Part shown: in pieces, positions 1 through 7,110 of the stretch
How positions within the stretch are numbered: position 1 is the stretch's first letter
Layout of the letters: each line of letters begins with the position of its first letter
NCBI GenBank assembly: GCA_002329565.1
Contig: DCTM01000058.1
Location: 688 to 7,976 of the forward strand
Length of the DNA stretch: 7,289 nt
Direction: 5' to 3'
Origin: Firmicutes bacterium UBA1440
GTDB lineage: Bacteria > Bacillota > Clostridia > Peptostreptococcales > Anaerovoracaceae
Position numbers and translations under genes: made by a program
The notes under the pieces: model-generated
Seen by the model: only the letters and a program-made list of their open reading frames with translations
The model's database searches: none
Told to the model about the DNA's origin: nothing

Positions 1-356
1 GATGGCACAAATGCTTTTGCGGCATATCTGCTTACCATTGTGCTAAAGTGATTTTCGGCAAATTCGTCTGCATAAGTTCCTGTCGTTATCGTTTTAAAAA
101 AATTGCCTAACGTTGGCATTTTCATAATAGGAAATACAGGAAATTGAAGTGCATCGTACTCATCCAATAAGTAATTTTTAACTCGAAGTTCAAACGGATG
201 TACGACATCTTCAGAATCATGTACAGTCAATGCGGCAAATTGCCACCCCTTTTCTTTTTCAAATTCTTTAATTTTTCTGATTACATAATTTATGTTTTGA
301 GTCTTTGTTGTAGGGCCGGCAAGCTCATTGATTACAAGCTGCAAATAATAAAATTT
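1..356 (-). pseudogene. 5'-truncated NfrB-like family 2 glycosyltransferase fragment (continues past left edge)
   Basis: A minus-strand frame is open from the stop codon at 357-359 to the window edge, about 118 codons. It contains motifs of the NfrB-like (phage N4 adsorption protein B-like) GT2 family: ELAGPTTKTQNIN near 326-288, HDSEDVVHP at 195-221 (the acidic, metal/sugar-nucleotide region), LQFPVFP, and a TGTYADEFAENHF stretch. Recognition is from memory of the family, not a search. Family members normally begin with membrane segments and a long GT-A N-terminal half. Here similarity starts only around LVINELAGP (near 338), there is no ATG with a ribosome binding site before it, and the preceding frame is a stop followed by an RNA gene. 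The missing half cannot be hidden in another frame because 362-541 is a structured RNA. The remnant is well conserved, so truncation may be recent. The C-terminal part is outside the window. A membrane-bound sugar transferase role is inferred from the family only. Confidence 0.72.
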
Positions 357-361
357 TTAAC

Positions 362-387
362 AAAAAATCCCGAAAGTGCCGTCAGGA
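362..387 (-). terminator. Rho-independent terminator at the 3' end of the 6S-like RNA
   Basis: On the minus strand UCCUGA (387-382) can pair with UCGGGA (373-368) across an 8-base loop, followed directly by six U residues (367-362). The same UCGGGA can instead pair with UCCUGA at the RNA's 5' end (538-533), so the terminator arm also belongs to the mature terminal stem. Confidence 0.65.
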
Positions 388-541
388 CATAAAAGACGCC
401 CTATCATCACGATAGGTGGGTATCCTGTTCCCGCTTCTGTCTTCCACTGAAACGAGGCCTGACATAGGCTGTCGGAAACCCGGATTCCCGGATAAAAATT
501 GTAGGTTCTTTTATGAGTCCTTAACGCACACCTCAGGATCT
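362..541 (-). ncRNA. ssrS: 6S RNA (ssrS), likely
   Basis: This roughly 180-nt stretch has no credible ORF and folds as one long, interrupted rod, which is the 6S RNA plan. The terminal stem is visible: UCCUGA (538-533) pairs with UCGGGA (373-368), GGUGU (532-528) with GCACU (379-375), AGGAC (521-517) with GUCCU (388-384), and AUAAAAGA (514-507) with UCUUUUAU (396-389). Further in, UAUCC (494-490) pairs with GGAUA (425-421). An apical hairpin CGUUUC (454-449) with GAAGCG (437-432) closes the rod. A largely unpaired middle section containing ACCCACCUA on the 3' side fits the central bubble. 6S RNA binds the housekeeping sigma-factor RNA polymerase holoenzyme as a promoter mimic, and its bubble templates short product RNAs. 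Size, rod shape, single-gene layout with its own terminator and position after yebC agree with this. The name rests on structure and partial motif memory, so another rod-like small RNA is possible. Confidence 0.73.
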
Positions 542-547
542 GTTTTT

Positions 548-553
548 ATTCTA
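548..553 (-). promoter_or_regulatory. Possible -10 element of the 6S-like RNA
   Basis: TAGAAT lies about 8-12 bases before the predicted RNA 5' end (near 540) and resembles the sigma-A -10 consensus TATAAT. No good -35 hexamer is visible 16-18 bases upstream, which would fall in the last codons of yebC. The assignment is weak. Confidence 0.3.
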
Positions 554-570
554 TATATTTTCTAATATAT
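552..570. repeat. Perfect A/T inverted repeat between yebC and the 6S-like RNA
   Basis: The minus strand reads ATATATT-AGAA-AATATAT, a perfect 7-bp inverted repeat with a 4-base loop that starts in the yebC stop codon. It is made only of A/T pairs in the stem and has no clean U-tract, so it would be a poor terminator. It overlaps the likely promoter region of the small RNA. Confidence 0.5.
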
Positions 571-1298
571 CATTCTTCATACAGGTCTATACCGGAATTT
601 GTATATACCTTTTGAACGTCGTCGTTGTCCTCGAGAATATCTATCATCTTTTTGAGATTTTTAATCGCCGAAGCGTCTTGAGGGCTCGCTTCCATGGACG
701 GAAGGTATTCGATATCGGACTCTGCAATTATGTAACCCGCATCGATCAGCGCTCCGTGCACATTGCTGTACTCAGACGGGTCTGTTTGGATCTCAAAGCT
801 GTCCTCATGTACGACCATATCGTCCGCACCTGCTTCCAGAGCCGTCTCCATCAATGTATCCTCGTCTATGGCATCCGTTTTCTCAATAATAATGACGCCT
901 TTCCTTGAAAACATATAAGAAACGCAACCCGGCGTACCAAGATTTCCACCGTATTTATCAAATGTGGAACGCACTGCCGATGTCGTCCTGTTTTTGTTGT
1001 CAGTAAGCGCATCTACGATGACTGCGACACCGCCTGCGCCGTAACCTTCAAAGCTCAATTCTTCGTATGTTTCGCCTGCCAGCTCTCCGGTACCCTTCTT
1101 GATTGCTCTCGTGATGTTGTCGTTCGGCATACTGATGCTTTTAGCTTTTTCGATTGCAACCCTCAATGCGGCATTGTATTCGGGGTCTCCTCCTCCTTTG
1201 GCCGCTACCGTAATTGCTCTGGCATATTTTGTGAACACAGCAGCTCTCTTAGAATCTTGTGCTGCCTTGCGTCCGGCTATCGTTCCGTGTCTTCCCAT
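570..1298 (-). CDS. yebC: YebC/TACO1 family protein (translation factor, formerly annotated as transcriptional regulator)
   Basis: The 242-residue product has the usual family length (about 240-250). It opens with MGRHGTIAGRKAAQDSKR, a variant of the family's basic N-terminus, followed by FTKYARAITVAAKGGGDP (22-39). Other hallmarks are MPNDNITRAIKKGTGE (57-72), FEGYGAGGVAVIVDALTDNKNRT (83-105) and GGNLGTPGCVSYMFSRKG (117-134). The family has a small N-terminal helical domain and two alpha/beta domains arranged around a cleft. It was long annotated as a DNA-binding regulator (PmpR), but work on bacterial YebC and mitochondrial TACO1 points to ribosome association and relief of stalling at proline-rich sequences. 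The protein is cytosolic. The start is secure because the family N-terminus begins exactly at this ATG and a near-ideal ribosome binding site precedes it. It lies 40 bases downstream of the activase gene with no terminator between them, so it may be read from the same transcript. Confidence 0.95.
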   Translation of the reverse strand: MGRHGTIAGRKAAQDSKRAAVFTKYARAITVAAKGGGDPEYNAALRVAIEKAKSISMPNDNITRAIKKGTGELAGETYEELSFEGYGAGGVAVIVDALTDNKNRTTSAVRSTFDKYGGNLGTPGCVSYMFSRKGVIIIEKTDAIDEDTLMETALEAGADDMVVHEDSFEIQTDPSEYSNVHGALIDAGYIIAESDIEYLPSMEASPQDASAIKNLKKMIDILEDNDDVQKVYTNSGIDLYEE

Positions 1299-1303
1299 GG
1301 AGA

Positions 1304-1312
1304 CACCTCCTT
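1304..1312 (-). promoter_or_regulatory. Ribosome binding site of yebC, fully complementary to the usual anti-Shine-Dalgarno
   Basis: AAGGAGGTG matches the complement of the standard 16S rRNA 3' end CACCTCCTT over nine bases and sits five bases before the ATG. This is the strongest site in the window and suggests high initiation on yebC. Confidence 0.85.
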
Positions 1313-1338
1313 AACACTATATAAATTCTTCAAGTTTA

Positions 1339-4300
1339 TTATACAACACCTGCTTCTTTCTTTTCAAGGTTTTTATGAGCAACAGCCATCATAAGCTTGA
1401 TCCTGTTCAGCTGATTTACATCGGAAGCTCCCGGATCGTAGTCGATTGCCGCTATATTGGCCATAGGATTTCTCTTGCGCAGCGCTTTCATCATTCCCTT
1501 GCCTGTAACATGGTTAGGCAGACAAGCAAATGGTTGCAGGCAGACGATGTTTTCCACTCCGCTGTCGATAAGTTCGACCATCTCGCCGGTCAGCAGCCAC
1601 CCTTCTCCGTACTGGTTTCCCAGAGAAACGATTTCCTGCGCATGCTCGGCAGTTTCTTCGATATACAAAGATTTTCTGAAACGATGCGTCTTGTCGATCG
1701 CATCCCTGTACGGCTTTCTGAAGTATTCGATGATTTTGATAGCAATCTTGTTGAATACCATAGTGCTGTACTTGCCTGATAGATTTTTAAAGTTGAACTC
1801 CTTGCTGTACATACCGTAAAGGAAAAAATCAATCAGATCGGGCACGACAGCTTCTCCGCCTTCGTGTTCAATTATACCCACAATATCGTTATTGGCGTTT
1901 GGGTGGTACTTCACTAGGATCTCTCCCACTACACCGACTTTCGGCTTACGGATATCCAAAATCTGGAACGTATCGAATGCTTGTGCAATATCATTCAAAT
2001 TTTTACGGAATTTCTTCATGCTTCCGTCTATCATGTTTTGCTCTGCAATCGCGGCCCACTTTTCATAAAGTTCGTCGGCACTGCCCGGTTCTGCCTCATA
2101 AGGACGCACTGCGTACAGAACCTTCATGAACATGTCTCCGTAAACCAAGCCCATCAAGCAACGCTTAACCATGGAAGGTGTGAATTTAAAGCCAGGGTTC
2201 GTCTCCAAACCCGCCATGTTGACCGAGACAACCGGAATCTGTTCCAGATTGAGATCTTTGAGAGCCTTTCTCAGAAGGGCAACATAGTTGGACGCACGGC
2301 ATCCTCCGCCCGTTTGTGACATAAATACGGCGGTCTTATCGAGATTATATTTGCCCGATTTCAATGATGAAATAATCTGTCCAAGAGTTACAATAGTCGG
2401 ATAGCAGGCATCATTGTTGATGTATTTCAGACCCTCTTCAAGCGCATTTTTGTCCACTGACGGCAACATAACAGCTTTATATCCGCTGTTGCGCAGCGCC
2501 GGCTCAAGGAAACGGAAATGAATCGGTGACATCTGCGGCATCAGCAGCGTATAATCCTTTTTCATCTCTTTGGTAAAATATTTGCGCTCGTAAGGTTGGT
2601 CATAGCGTTTGGTGCGGATCTCGTTCTTCTCGCGCTCCGTGATCGCAGCCTTCAGCGAACGAATTCTGATTTTAGCTGCACCGAGGTTGGAGCCTTCATC
2701 TATTTTCAAAACGGTGTAAAGCTTATTGTTATGTGCGGTAATCTCCTCCACTTGATCGGTGGTGACGGCATCGAGGCCGCAGCCGAACGAGTTGAGCTGA
2801 ATCAATTCAACATCGTCGCGCGTACCTGCGAAATCAGCCGCACGGTACAAGCGCGAATGGTATGTCCACTGATCGAGAACACGAATCGGTCTCGGCAATT
2901 TGCCCAGATGAGCTACGGAATCCTCCGTTACCACTGCCATGCCGAAGGATGTAATCAACTTGTCGATGCCGTGATTGATTTCGGGATCGACGTGATACGG
3001 TCTGCCTGCGAGGATAATCACTTTTTTACCGTTCTCCTTTGCCCACGCAAGCACTTCTTCTCCCTTTGCACGAATGTCAAACTTGAATTGATTTACCTCG
3101 CGCAATCCGGCTTGTATCGCATGCTTAATCTCCTTCTCAGAGATTCCCTTTGCGCCGAAGAATTTAACAAGTTGCCTCTGCAGAGCGTTCGGATCGTCAT
3201 ACGGTAGGAACGGATGCTCGAAGGTAACGTCGTTTTCCGCGAACAAATCATCCGAGTTCTTACTCACAACCTCAGGATATGTCGCTACAATCGGGCAATT
3301 GTAATGGTTTTGAGACTCGGAATCCTCTTTGATTTCATAGTTGATGCTCGGATAAAATATATATTTAATACCATCATCAACAAGCCATTTAATATGCCCG
3401 TGTACGAGTTTAGCCGGATAACAGGCTGTATCGGAGGAAATCGTTTCCATACCGCTCTCATAGATAGCTTTCGTCGACGCGGGTGACAGTACTACTCTAT
3501 AGCCCAATTCAGCGAAAAATGTTGCCCAGAACGGATAATTCTCGTACATGTTCAGCACGCGCGGAATACCGACCGTGCCACGCACGGCGGCTTCCTCCGA
3601 CAGCGGGGTATAGTCAAACAACCTCTTAAATTTGTATTCATAGAGGTTCGGTATATCGTTTTGTTTGTTTGTAATTCCTGCTCCTCTTTCGCAGCGGTTT
3701 CCGGTGACGAAATTGGAGCCGTCATTGAACTTGCTTATGGTAAGAAGGCAATTATTTTCACAGCGATTACAACGCGTGTGCTTGTTCTCAACAGTAAAAC
3801 TGTCAAGCTGATGTGAGTTATAAATAGTACTGCGAGCGTCCGAAGCTGCCGTGTTGCGCGCAATCAGGGCAACACCGTAAGCACCCATAATGCCCGCGAT
3901 GTCAGGTCTGATGACCTCTTTGCCGAGAATAATCTCTATACTGCGCAGCACCGCTTCGTTTAAAAATGTTCCGCCTTGTACGACGACCTTTTCTCCGGTA
4001 TCATCGGGATTCCTGAGCTTGATTACTTTATATAAGGCATTGCGGATGACGGAATAAGACAGACCCGCAGAAATATCGCCGATCGTCGCACCTTCTTTTT
4101 GAGCCTGCTTTACTTTTGAATTCATAAATACAGTGCAGCGCGTGCCGAGATCGACAGGAGCCTTGGCAAAGATCGCTTCTTTGGCAAAATCCACCACATC
4201 CATACGGACGGATTTGGCGTAGGTTTCGATGAAAGATCCGCAACCCGAAGAGCAAGCCTCGTTGAGCATTATGTTGTAAATTGCGCCGTCTTTTATGCGC

Positions 4301-5589
4301 ATGCATTTCATATCCTGCCCGCCGATATCGAGGATAAAGTCTACTCCGGGCAAGAAATATTCGGCAGCCTTATAATGCGCCATCGTCTCAATCTCACCGT
4401 CATCGGCTTTGAGAGCGGCTTTGATAAGCGCTTCACCGTACCCGGTCACTACCGTACGTGCAATATAGGCGTTTTTCGGCAGCTTTGCATAAAGCTCTCG
4501 CAACATCTCGATGGCAGCGTCGATAGGTTTACCTTCGTTGCCTCTATAGAAAGAATACAACAGGTTGCCGTCTTTGTCGATCAGTGCTGCCTTTGTTGTC
4601 GTTGAACCTGCATCTATGCCCAAATACACTGCGCCCGACGCTTCCTCCATGGGACATTTGCGCACGCATGCCTTGCTGTGACGCTCTTTAAAGTTACGAT
4701 ATTCTTCTTCATTCCTGAACAGCGGGGCAAGGTGTTTCGATTCGTGAGTTTGATTGTCGTCAAGTGCCTCAATCTTGCGTATTATATCTGAAACCATTCT
4801 CTTCTCATACTTTTCGGACAGCATAGCCGCGCCCAGAGCAACAAAGTATTGAGGGTTTTCAGGGAAAATAACCTGATCGTCTGTCAGTCCGAGCGTTATT
4901 ATAAAGCGCTTTCTCAACTCCGAGAGAAACGACAGCGGTCCTCCGAGGAAAGCAACATTGCCTTTAATCGTGCGCCCACCTGCGAGTCCCGAAATAGTCT
5001 GGTTGACTACAGCCTGAAATATCGAAGCTGCCAAGTCTTCCACCGGTGCTCCCTCGTTGATCAGCGGTTGTATATCCGTCTTTGCGAACACGCCGCAACG
5101 CGCTGCGATCGGATAGATGATCTTGTGGTTCTTTGCAGCCTCGTTAAGTCCGCCGGCATCTGTATTTAAAAGTACGGCCATCTGGTCGATAAAAGCTCCC
5201 GTACCTCCTGCGCACGTTCCGTTCATTCTCTGCTCGATGGCAGCATCGTAAAACGTAATCTTCGCATCTTCCCCACCCAGTTCGATTGCAACATCTGTTT
5301 CCGGTATCAGTTGTTCGACTGCGTGACTGCAAGAGATTACTTCCTGTTCGAAAGGGATTTCCAATATTTGCGAAAGCGAAAGTCCGCCCGATCCCGTGAT
5401 CGTAACGCTGACCGGAATGTCCTTCATTTTTTCCGCTTGCATCCATACGTCAAGTCCCGTCAGCATTTCTTCAACCTTCAGGAAAACGTTTGACATATGT
5501 CTCTCGTATTTGCTGTATGCAATGCTGCCGTCATCGTTGAGCAATACAAGTTTTACTGTCGTGGAACCGACATCAATGCCTAATCTCAT
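1339..5589 (-). CDS. Giant acyl-CoA dehydratase activase-related protein: two BadF/HgdC-type ATPase domains, cysteine cluster, DUF2229/HgdB-like C-terminal half
   Basis: The product has 1416 residues. Domain 1 (about 1-265) is an ASKHA ATPase with phosphate motifs [10 protein letters not shown] (4-13) and LGGEDAK (104-110), and cysteines C126 (NGTCAGGTG) and C165 ([12 protein letters not shown]). Domain 2 (about 321-580) repeats the fold with [10 protein letters not shown] (324-333), DIGGQDMK (421-428), C446 (NEACSSGCG) and C485 (GTRCTVF). In both the cysteines are 39 residues apart, as in the HgdC activator of 2-hydroxyglutaryl-CoA dehydratase (Cys127/Cys166), where two subunits share one [4Fe-4S] cluster. 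A linker has C308 and C312. Next comes C607-x2-C610-x3-C614 plus C633, a candidate metal or Fe-S site. Residues about 675-1400 are DUF2229/HgdB-like, with ACYP motifs at 722-725 and 1061-1064, GGGCRASNY (1095-1102) and KVGVVGE (1217-1223). By family, such activators use ATP to drive low-potential electron transfer to a dehydratase or reductase. No signal peptide or membrane segment is seen, so it is cytosolic. The substrate is unknown, and no separate dehydratase subunit genes lie in the window. GGAGG (5594-5598) supports the start. Confidence 0.92.
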   Translation of the reverse strand: MRLGIDVGSTTVKLVLLNDDGSIAYSKYERHMSNVFLKVEEMLTGLDVWMQAEKMKDIPVSVTITGSGGLSLSQILEIPFEQEVISCSHAVEQLIPETDVAIELGGEDAKITFYDAAIEQRMNGTCAGGTGAFIDQMAVLLNTDAGGLNEAAKNHKIIYPIAARCGVFAKTDIQPLINEGAPVEDLAASIFQAVVNQTISGLAGGRTIKGNVAFLGGPLSFLSELRKRFIITLGLTDDQVIFPENPQYFVALGAAMLSEKYEKRMVSDIIRKIEALDDNQTHESKHLAPLFRNEEEYRNFKERHSKACVRKCPMEEASGAVYLGIDAGSTTTKAALIDKDGNLLYSFYRGNEGKPIDAAIEMLRELYAKLPKNAYIARTVVTGYGEALIKAALKADDGEIETMAHYKAAEYFLPGVDFILDIGGQDMKCMRIKDGAIYNIMLNEACSSGCGSFIETYAKSVRMDVVDFAKEAIFAKAPVDLGTRCTVFMNSKVKQAQKEGATIGDISAGLSYSVIRNALYKVIKLRNPDDTGEKVVVQGGTFLNEAVLRSIEIILGKEVIRPDIAGIMGAYGVALIARNTAASDARSTIYNSHQLDSFTVENKHTRCNRCENNCLLTISKFNDGSNFVTGNRCERGAGITNKQNDIPNLYEYKFKRLFDYTPLSEEAAVRGTVGIPRVLNMYENYPFWATFFAELGYRVVLSPASTKAIYESGMETISSDTACYPAKLVHGHIKWLVDDGIKYIFYPSINYEIKEDSESQNHYNCPIVATYPEVVSKNSDDLFAENDVTFEHPFLPYDDPNALQRQLVKFFGAKGISEKEIKHAIQAGLREVNQFKFDIRAKGEEVLAWAKENGKKVIILAGRPYHVDPEINHGIDKLITSFGMAVVTEDSVAHLGKLPRPIRVLDQWTYHSRLYRAADFAGTRDDVELIQLNSFGCGLDAVTTDQVEEITAHNNKLYTVLKIDEGSNLGAAKIRIRSLKAAITEREKNEIRTKRYDQPYERKYFTKEMKKDYTLLMPQMSPIHFRFLEPALRNSGYKAVMLPSVDKNALEEGLKYINNDACYPTIVTLGQIISSLKSGKYNLDKTAVFMSQTGGGCRASNYVALLRKALKDLNLEQIPVVSVNMAGLETNPGFKFTPSMVKRCLMGLVYGDMFMKVLYAVRPYEAEPGSADELYEKWAAIAEQNMIDGSMKKFRKNLNDIAQAFDTFQILDIRKPKVGVVGEILVKYHPNANNDIVGIIEHEGGEAVVPDLIDFFLYGMYSKEFNFKNLSGKYSTMVFNKIAIKIIEYFRKPYRDAIDKTHRFRKSLYIEETAEHAQEIVSLGNQYGEGWLLTGEMVELIDSGVENIVCLQPFACLPNHVTGKGMMKALRKRNPMANIAAIDYDPGASDVNQLNRIKLMMAVAHKNLEKKEAGVV

Positions 5590-5593
5590 ATAT

Positions 5594-5598
5594 CCTCC
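5594..5598 (-). promoter_or_regulatory. Ribosome binding site of the activase gene
   Basis: GGAGG lies four bases before the ATG at 5589. The spacing is slightly short but normal. The first residues ([10 protein letters not shown]) already form the first phosphate-binding motif, which confirms this start. Confidence 0.75.
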
Positions 5599-5630
5599 GT
5601 TTCAAAGAAAAATCGTCTCACTTCATTCCT

Positions 5631-5636
5631 AATATA
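5631..5636 (-). promoter_or_regulatory. Possible -10 element upstream of the activase gene
   Basis: TATATT sits in the 71-base gap after the MATE stop codon, about 40 bases before the activase start. The best -35 candidate, TTAAGT 18 bases upstream, matches the consensus poorly. It may provide activase transcription independent of the MATE gene. No terminator hairpin for MATE is seen in this gap. Confidence 0.28.
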
Positions 5637-5660
5637 TTTTCCCTAAATTTGTGTACTTAA

Positions 5661-7061
5661 CTATTTTATTTCAACTTGCGAAAGATTTTTAATTTCTCGT
5701 TTGTAAAGTCGTACGAGCATTACGGAAATGTAAGCGGTGCCAAGGATCTCTGCCAGCGGGAATGACATCCATATGTACATGATTCCCTTCCAGTGCATCA
5801 AAATCCATGCCAGCGGCAAAATACCGCATATCTGGCGAATCAAAGATGTTATCAGACTGATACTGCCGTGCCCCGTAGCCTGAAAAAATGTCGAAGCAAT
5901 TATACCGAACGATGCGGGGATAAAACATATAGAAACCATCTTCAGAGCGGGAATGCCGATTTCAATCATCTCATCCGAAGCACTGAATATCATCAGCAAC
6001 TTTTCGGGGATAAGTTGAAATACTGCAAAGCCCAATGTCATATATACAAATGCCGCAATGAATGCAATTTTAAAAACCTTTATCAAGCGTTCCTTGTTAC
6101 GCGCACCGTAATTGTAGCCCATAAGAGGCATCGCACCTTGGTTGAGTCCGAAGACCGGCATAAATACAAAGGATTGTAACCTAAAATAGGCCCCCAAAAC
6201 AGCGATGGCGGTCTTGTAATGCACGATTATCGCGTTGAATCCGAGAAGCATTACCGAACTGATTGATTGCATAATAATCGACGGCAAACCGACGGCATAA
6301 ATATCTTTAACGATATTCCAATCTACCTTAAATCCACGGATACGTATCGAAAAGGTTTTGTCTACCTTAAAGAATACAATCAGTCCGAGCACCATGTTGA
6401 GAATCTGACCGGAGATTGTCGCTATAGCGGCGCCTTTTACTCCGAGAGCAGGCGCGCCAAACAATCCAAGCACTAAAATAGGATTGAGCACGATGTTCGT
6501 GACGGCACCGCTCAAAGAGCAGATCATAGGCAAGAACATATTTCCGGTGGCCTGCAGTGTCTTCTCGATCGTGATGGCAATCATCGCAAAAAGCGAACCG
6601 ATAGTAACTATCTGCAAAAATATCGTTCCGTTTTCAACGATAAACGGAACATCCGAATATGCGTCCATATATCGATGTGCGAAGAATACACCAAAAATCA
6701 AAAATACGCCCCAGTTGAGAAAGGCGATGCGCAGGCTGTGCTCTGCTGCTTTGTTGGCTTCGTCAAATCGTTGCGCTCCCATCCTTCTCGATATAAGCGA
6801 ATTCGTTCCTACTCCCGTGCCGACCGCCAGCGATATCAAAAGCATCTGGATAGGAAATGCGAGAGTTACCGCTGTCAGTGCGTCTTGACTTATCATACTG
6901 ACAAACACACTGTCGACAATATTGTAAAGAGCATTTACCAACATAGAAAAAATAGCCGGTCCTGACATACTTGCTAGAAGTCTTCCAACCGGTTTTGTTC
7001 CCATCTTATTAGGTTTTGAGGTTAGCCTTTTATCGTTATATGTCTTTTCGTTATCGTCCAT
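5661..7061 (-). CDS. MATE family multidrug/toxin exporter
   Basis: The 466-residue product has the length and twelve-helix hydrophobic pattern of MATE exporters, which use a Na+ or H+ gradient to expel cationic drugs and metabolites through the cytoplasmic membrane. Two homologous halves are visible. The first opens with GPAIFSMLVNALYNIVDSVF (34-53) and the second with GLPSIIMQSISSVMLLGFNA (258-277). QATGN (170-174) and its counterpart QATGH (394-398) mark equivalent helices. GLNQGAMPLMGYNYGARN (305-322) is typical of the family. The N-terminal leader (about 1-22) is hydrophilic and probably cytoplasmic. The helix-1 region with PVGRLLASMSGPAIFSMLVN resembles the MepA/DinF-like branch, but the exporter's substrate cannot be told from sequence. 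I chose the start at 7061 because AAGGAG lies five bases upstream. An in-frame ATG at 7139 falls inside the RNase P RNA and would translate its conserved 3' end. The gene follows rnpB by about 30 bases. Confidence 0.93.
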   Translation of the reverse strand: MDDNEKTYNDKRLTSKPNKMGTKPVGRLLASMSGPAIFSMLVNALYNIVDSVFVSMISQDALTAVTLAFPIQMLLISLAVGTGVGTNSLISRRMGAQRFDEANKAAEHSLRIAFLNWGVFLIFGVFFAHRYMDAYSDVPFIVENGTIFLQIVTIGSLFAMIAITIEKTLQATGNMFLPMICSLSGAVTNIVLNPILVLGLFGAPALGVKGAAIATISGQILNMVLGLIVFFKVDKTFSIRIRGFKVDWNIVKDIYAVGLPSIIMQSISSVMLLGFNAIIVHYKTAIAVLGAYFRLQSFVFMPVFGLNQGAMPLMGYNYGARNKERLIKVFKIAFIAAFVYMTLGFAVFQLIPEKLLMIFSASDEMIEIGIPALKMVSICFIPASFGIIASTFFQATGHGSISLITSLIRQICGILPLAWILMHWKGIMYIWMSFPLAEILGTAYISVMLVRLYKREIKNLSQVEIK

Positions 7062-7066
7062 TGTTT

Positions 7067-7072
7067 CTCCTT
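7067..7072 (-). promoter_or_regulatory. Ribosome binding site that fixes the MATE start
   Basis: AAGGAG lies five bases before the ATG at 7059-7061. The alternative upstream ATG at 7137-7139 has no comparable site and is within rnpB. Confidence 0.8.
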
Positions 7073-7091
7073 GCAGTTTTGAGCTGTTTGT

Positions 7092-7110
7092 AAAAACTTT
7101 TGGGTACTCT
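7092..7110 (-). terminator. Probable rnpB 3' end: P1 3' strand plus short U-tract
   Basis: AGAGUACCCAAAAG is followed by five U residues (7096-7092). In many bacteria helix P1 doubles as the terminator stem, but its 5' strand lies outside the window, so the pairing cannot be confirmed. The U-tract is short and interrupted by AC, so some read-through into the MATE gene is plausible. Confidence 0.4.

Noticed and set aside
198..392. Plus-strand 64-codon frame at the left end
   Set aside because: It lies antisense to the glycosyltransferase fragment and the 6S-like RNA terminator, has no ribosome binding site, and its product is low-complexity phenylalanine-rich sequence with no recognisable motif.
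612..908. Plus-strand frame inside yebC
   Set aside because: It is antisense to a full-length conserved gene and has no recognisable motifs.
1299..1338. Possible terminator or promoter between the activase gene and yebC
   Set aside because: The 40-base gap is A/T-rich and mostly taken up by the yebC ribosome binding site. No hairpin with a U-tract and no paired -35/-10 hexamers were found.
2596..3207. 203-codon plus-strand frame and similar long plus-strand frames within the activase
   Set aside because: They mirror a continuous 1416-codon conserved gene, have no recognisable domain, and result from its codon usage.
7074..7090. Small CAG...CTG hairpin between rnpB and the MATE gene
   Set aside because: Only three base pairs with a long loop, so it is not a credible terminator or attenuator.
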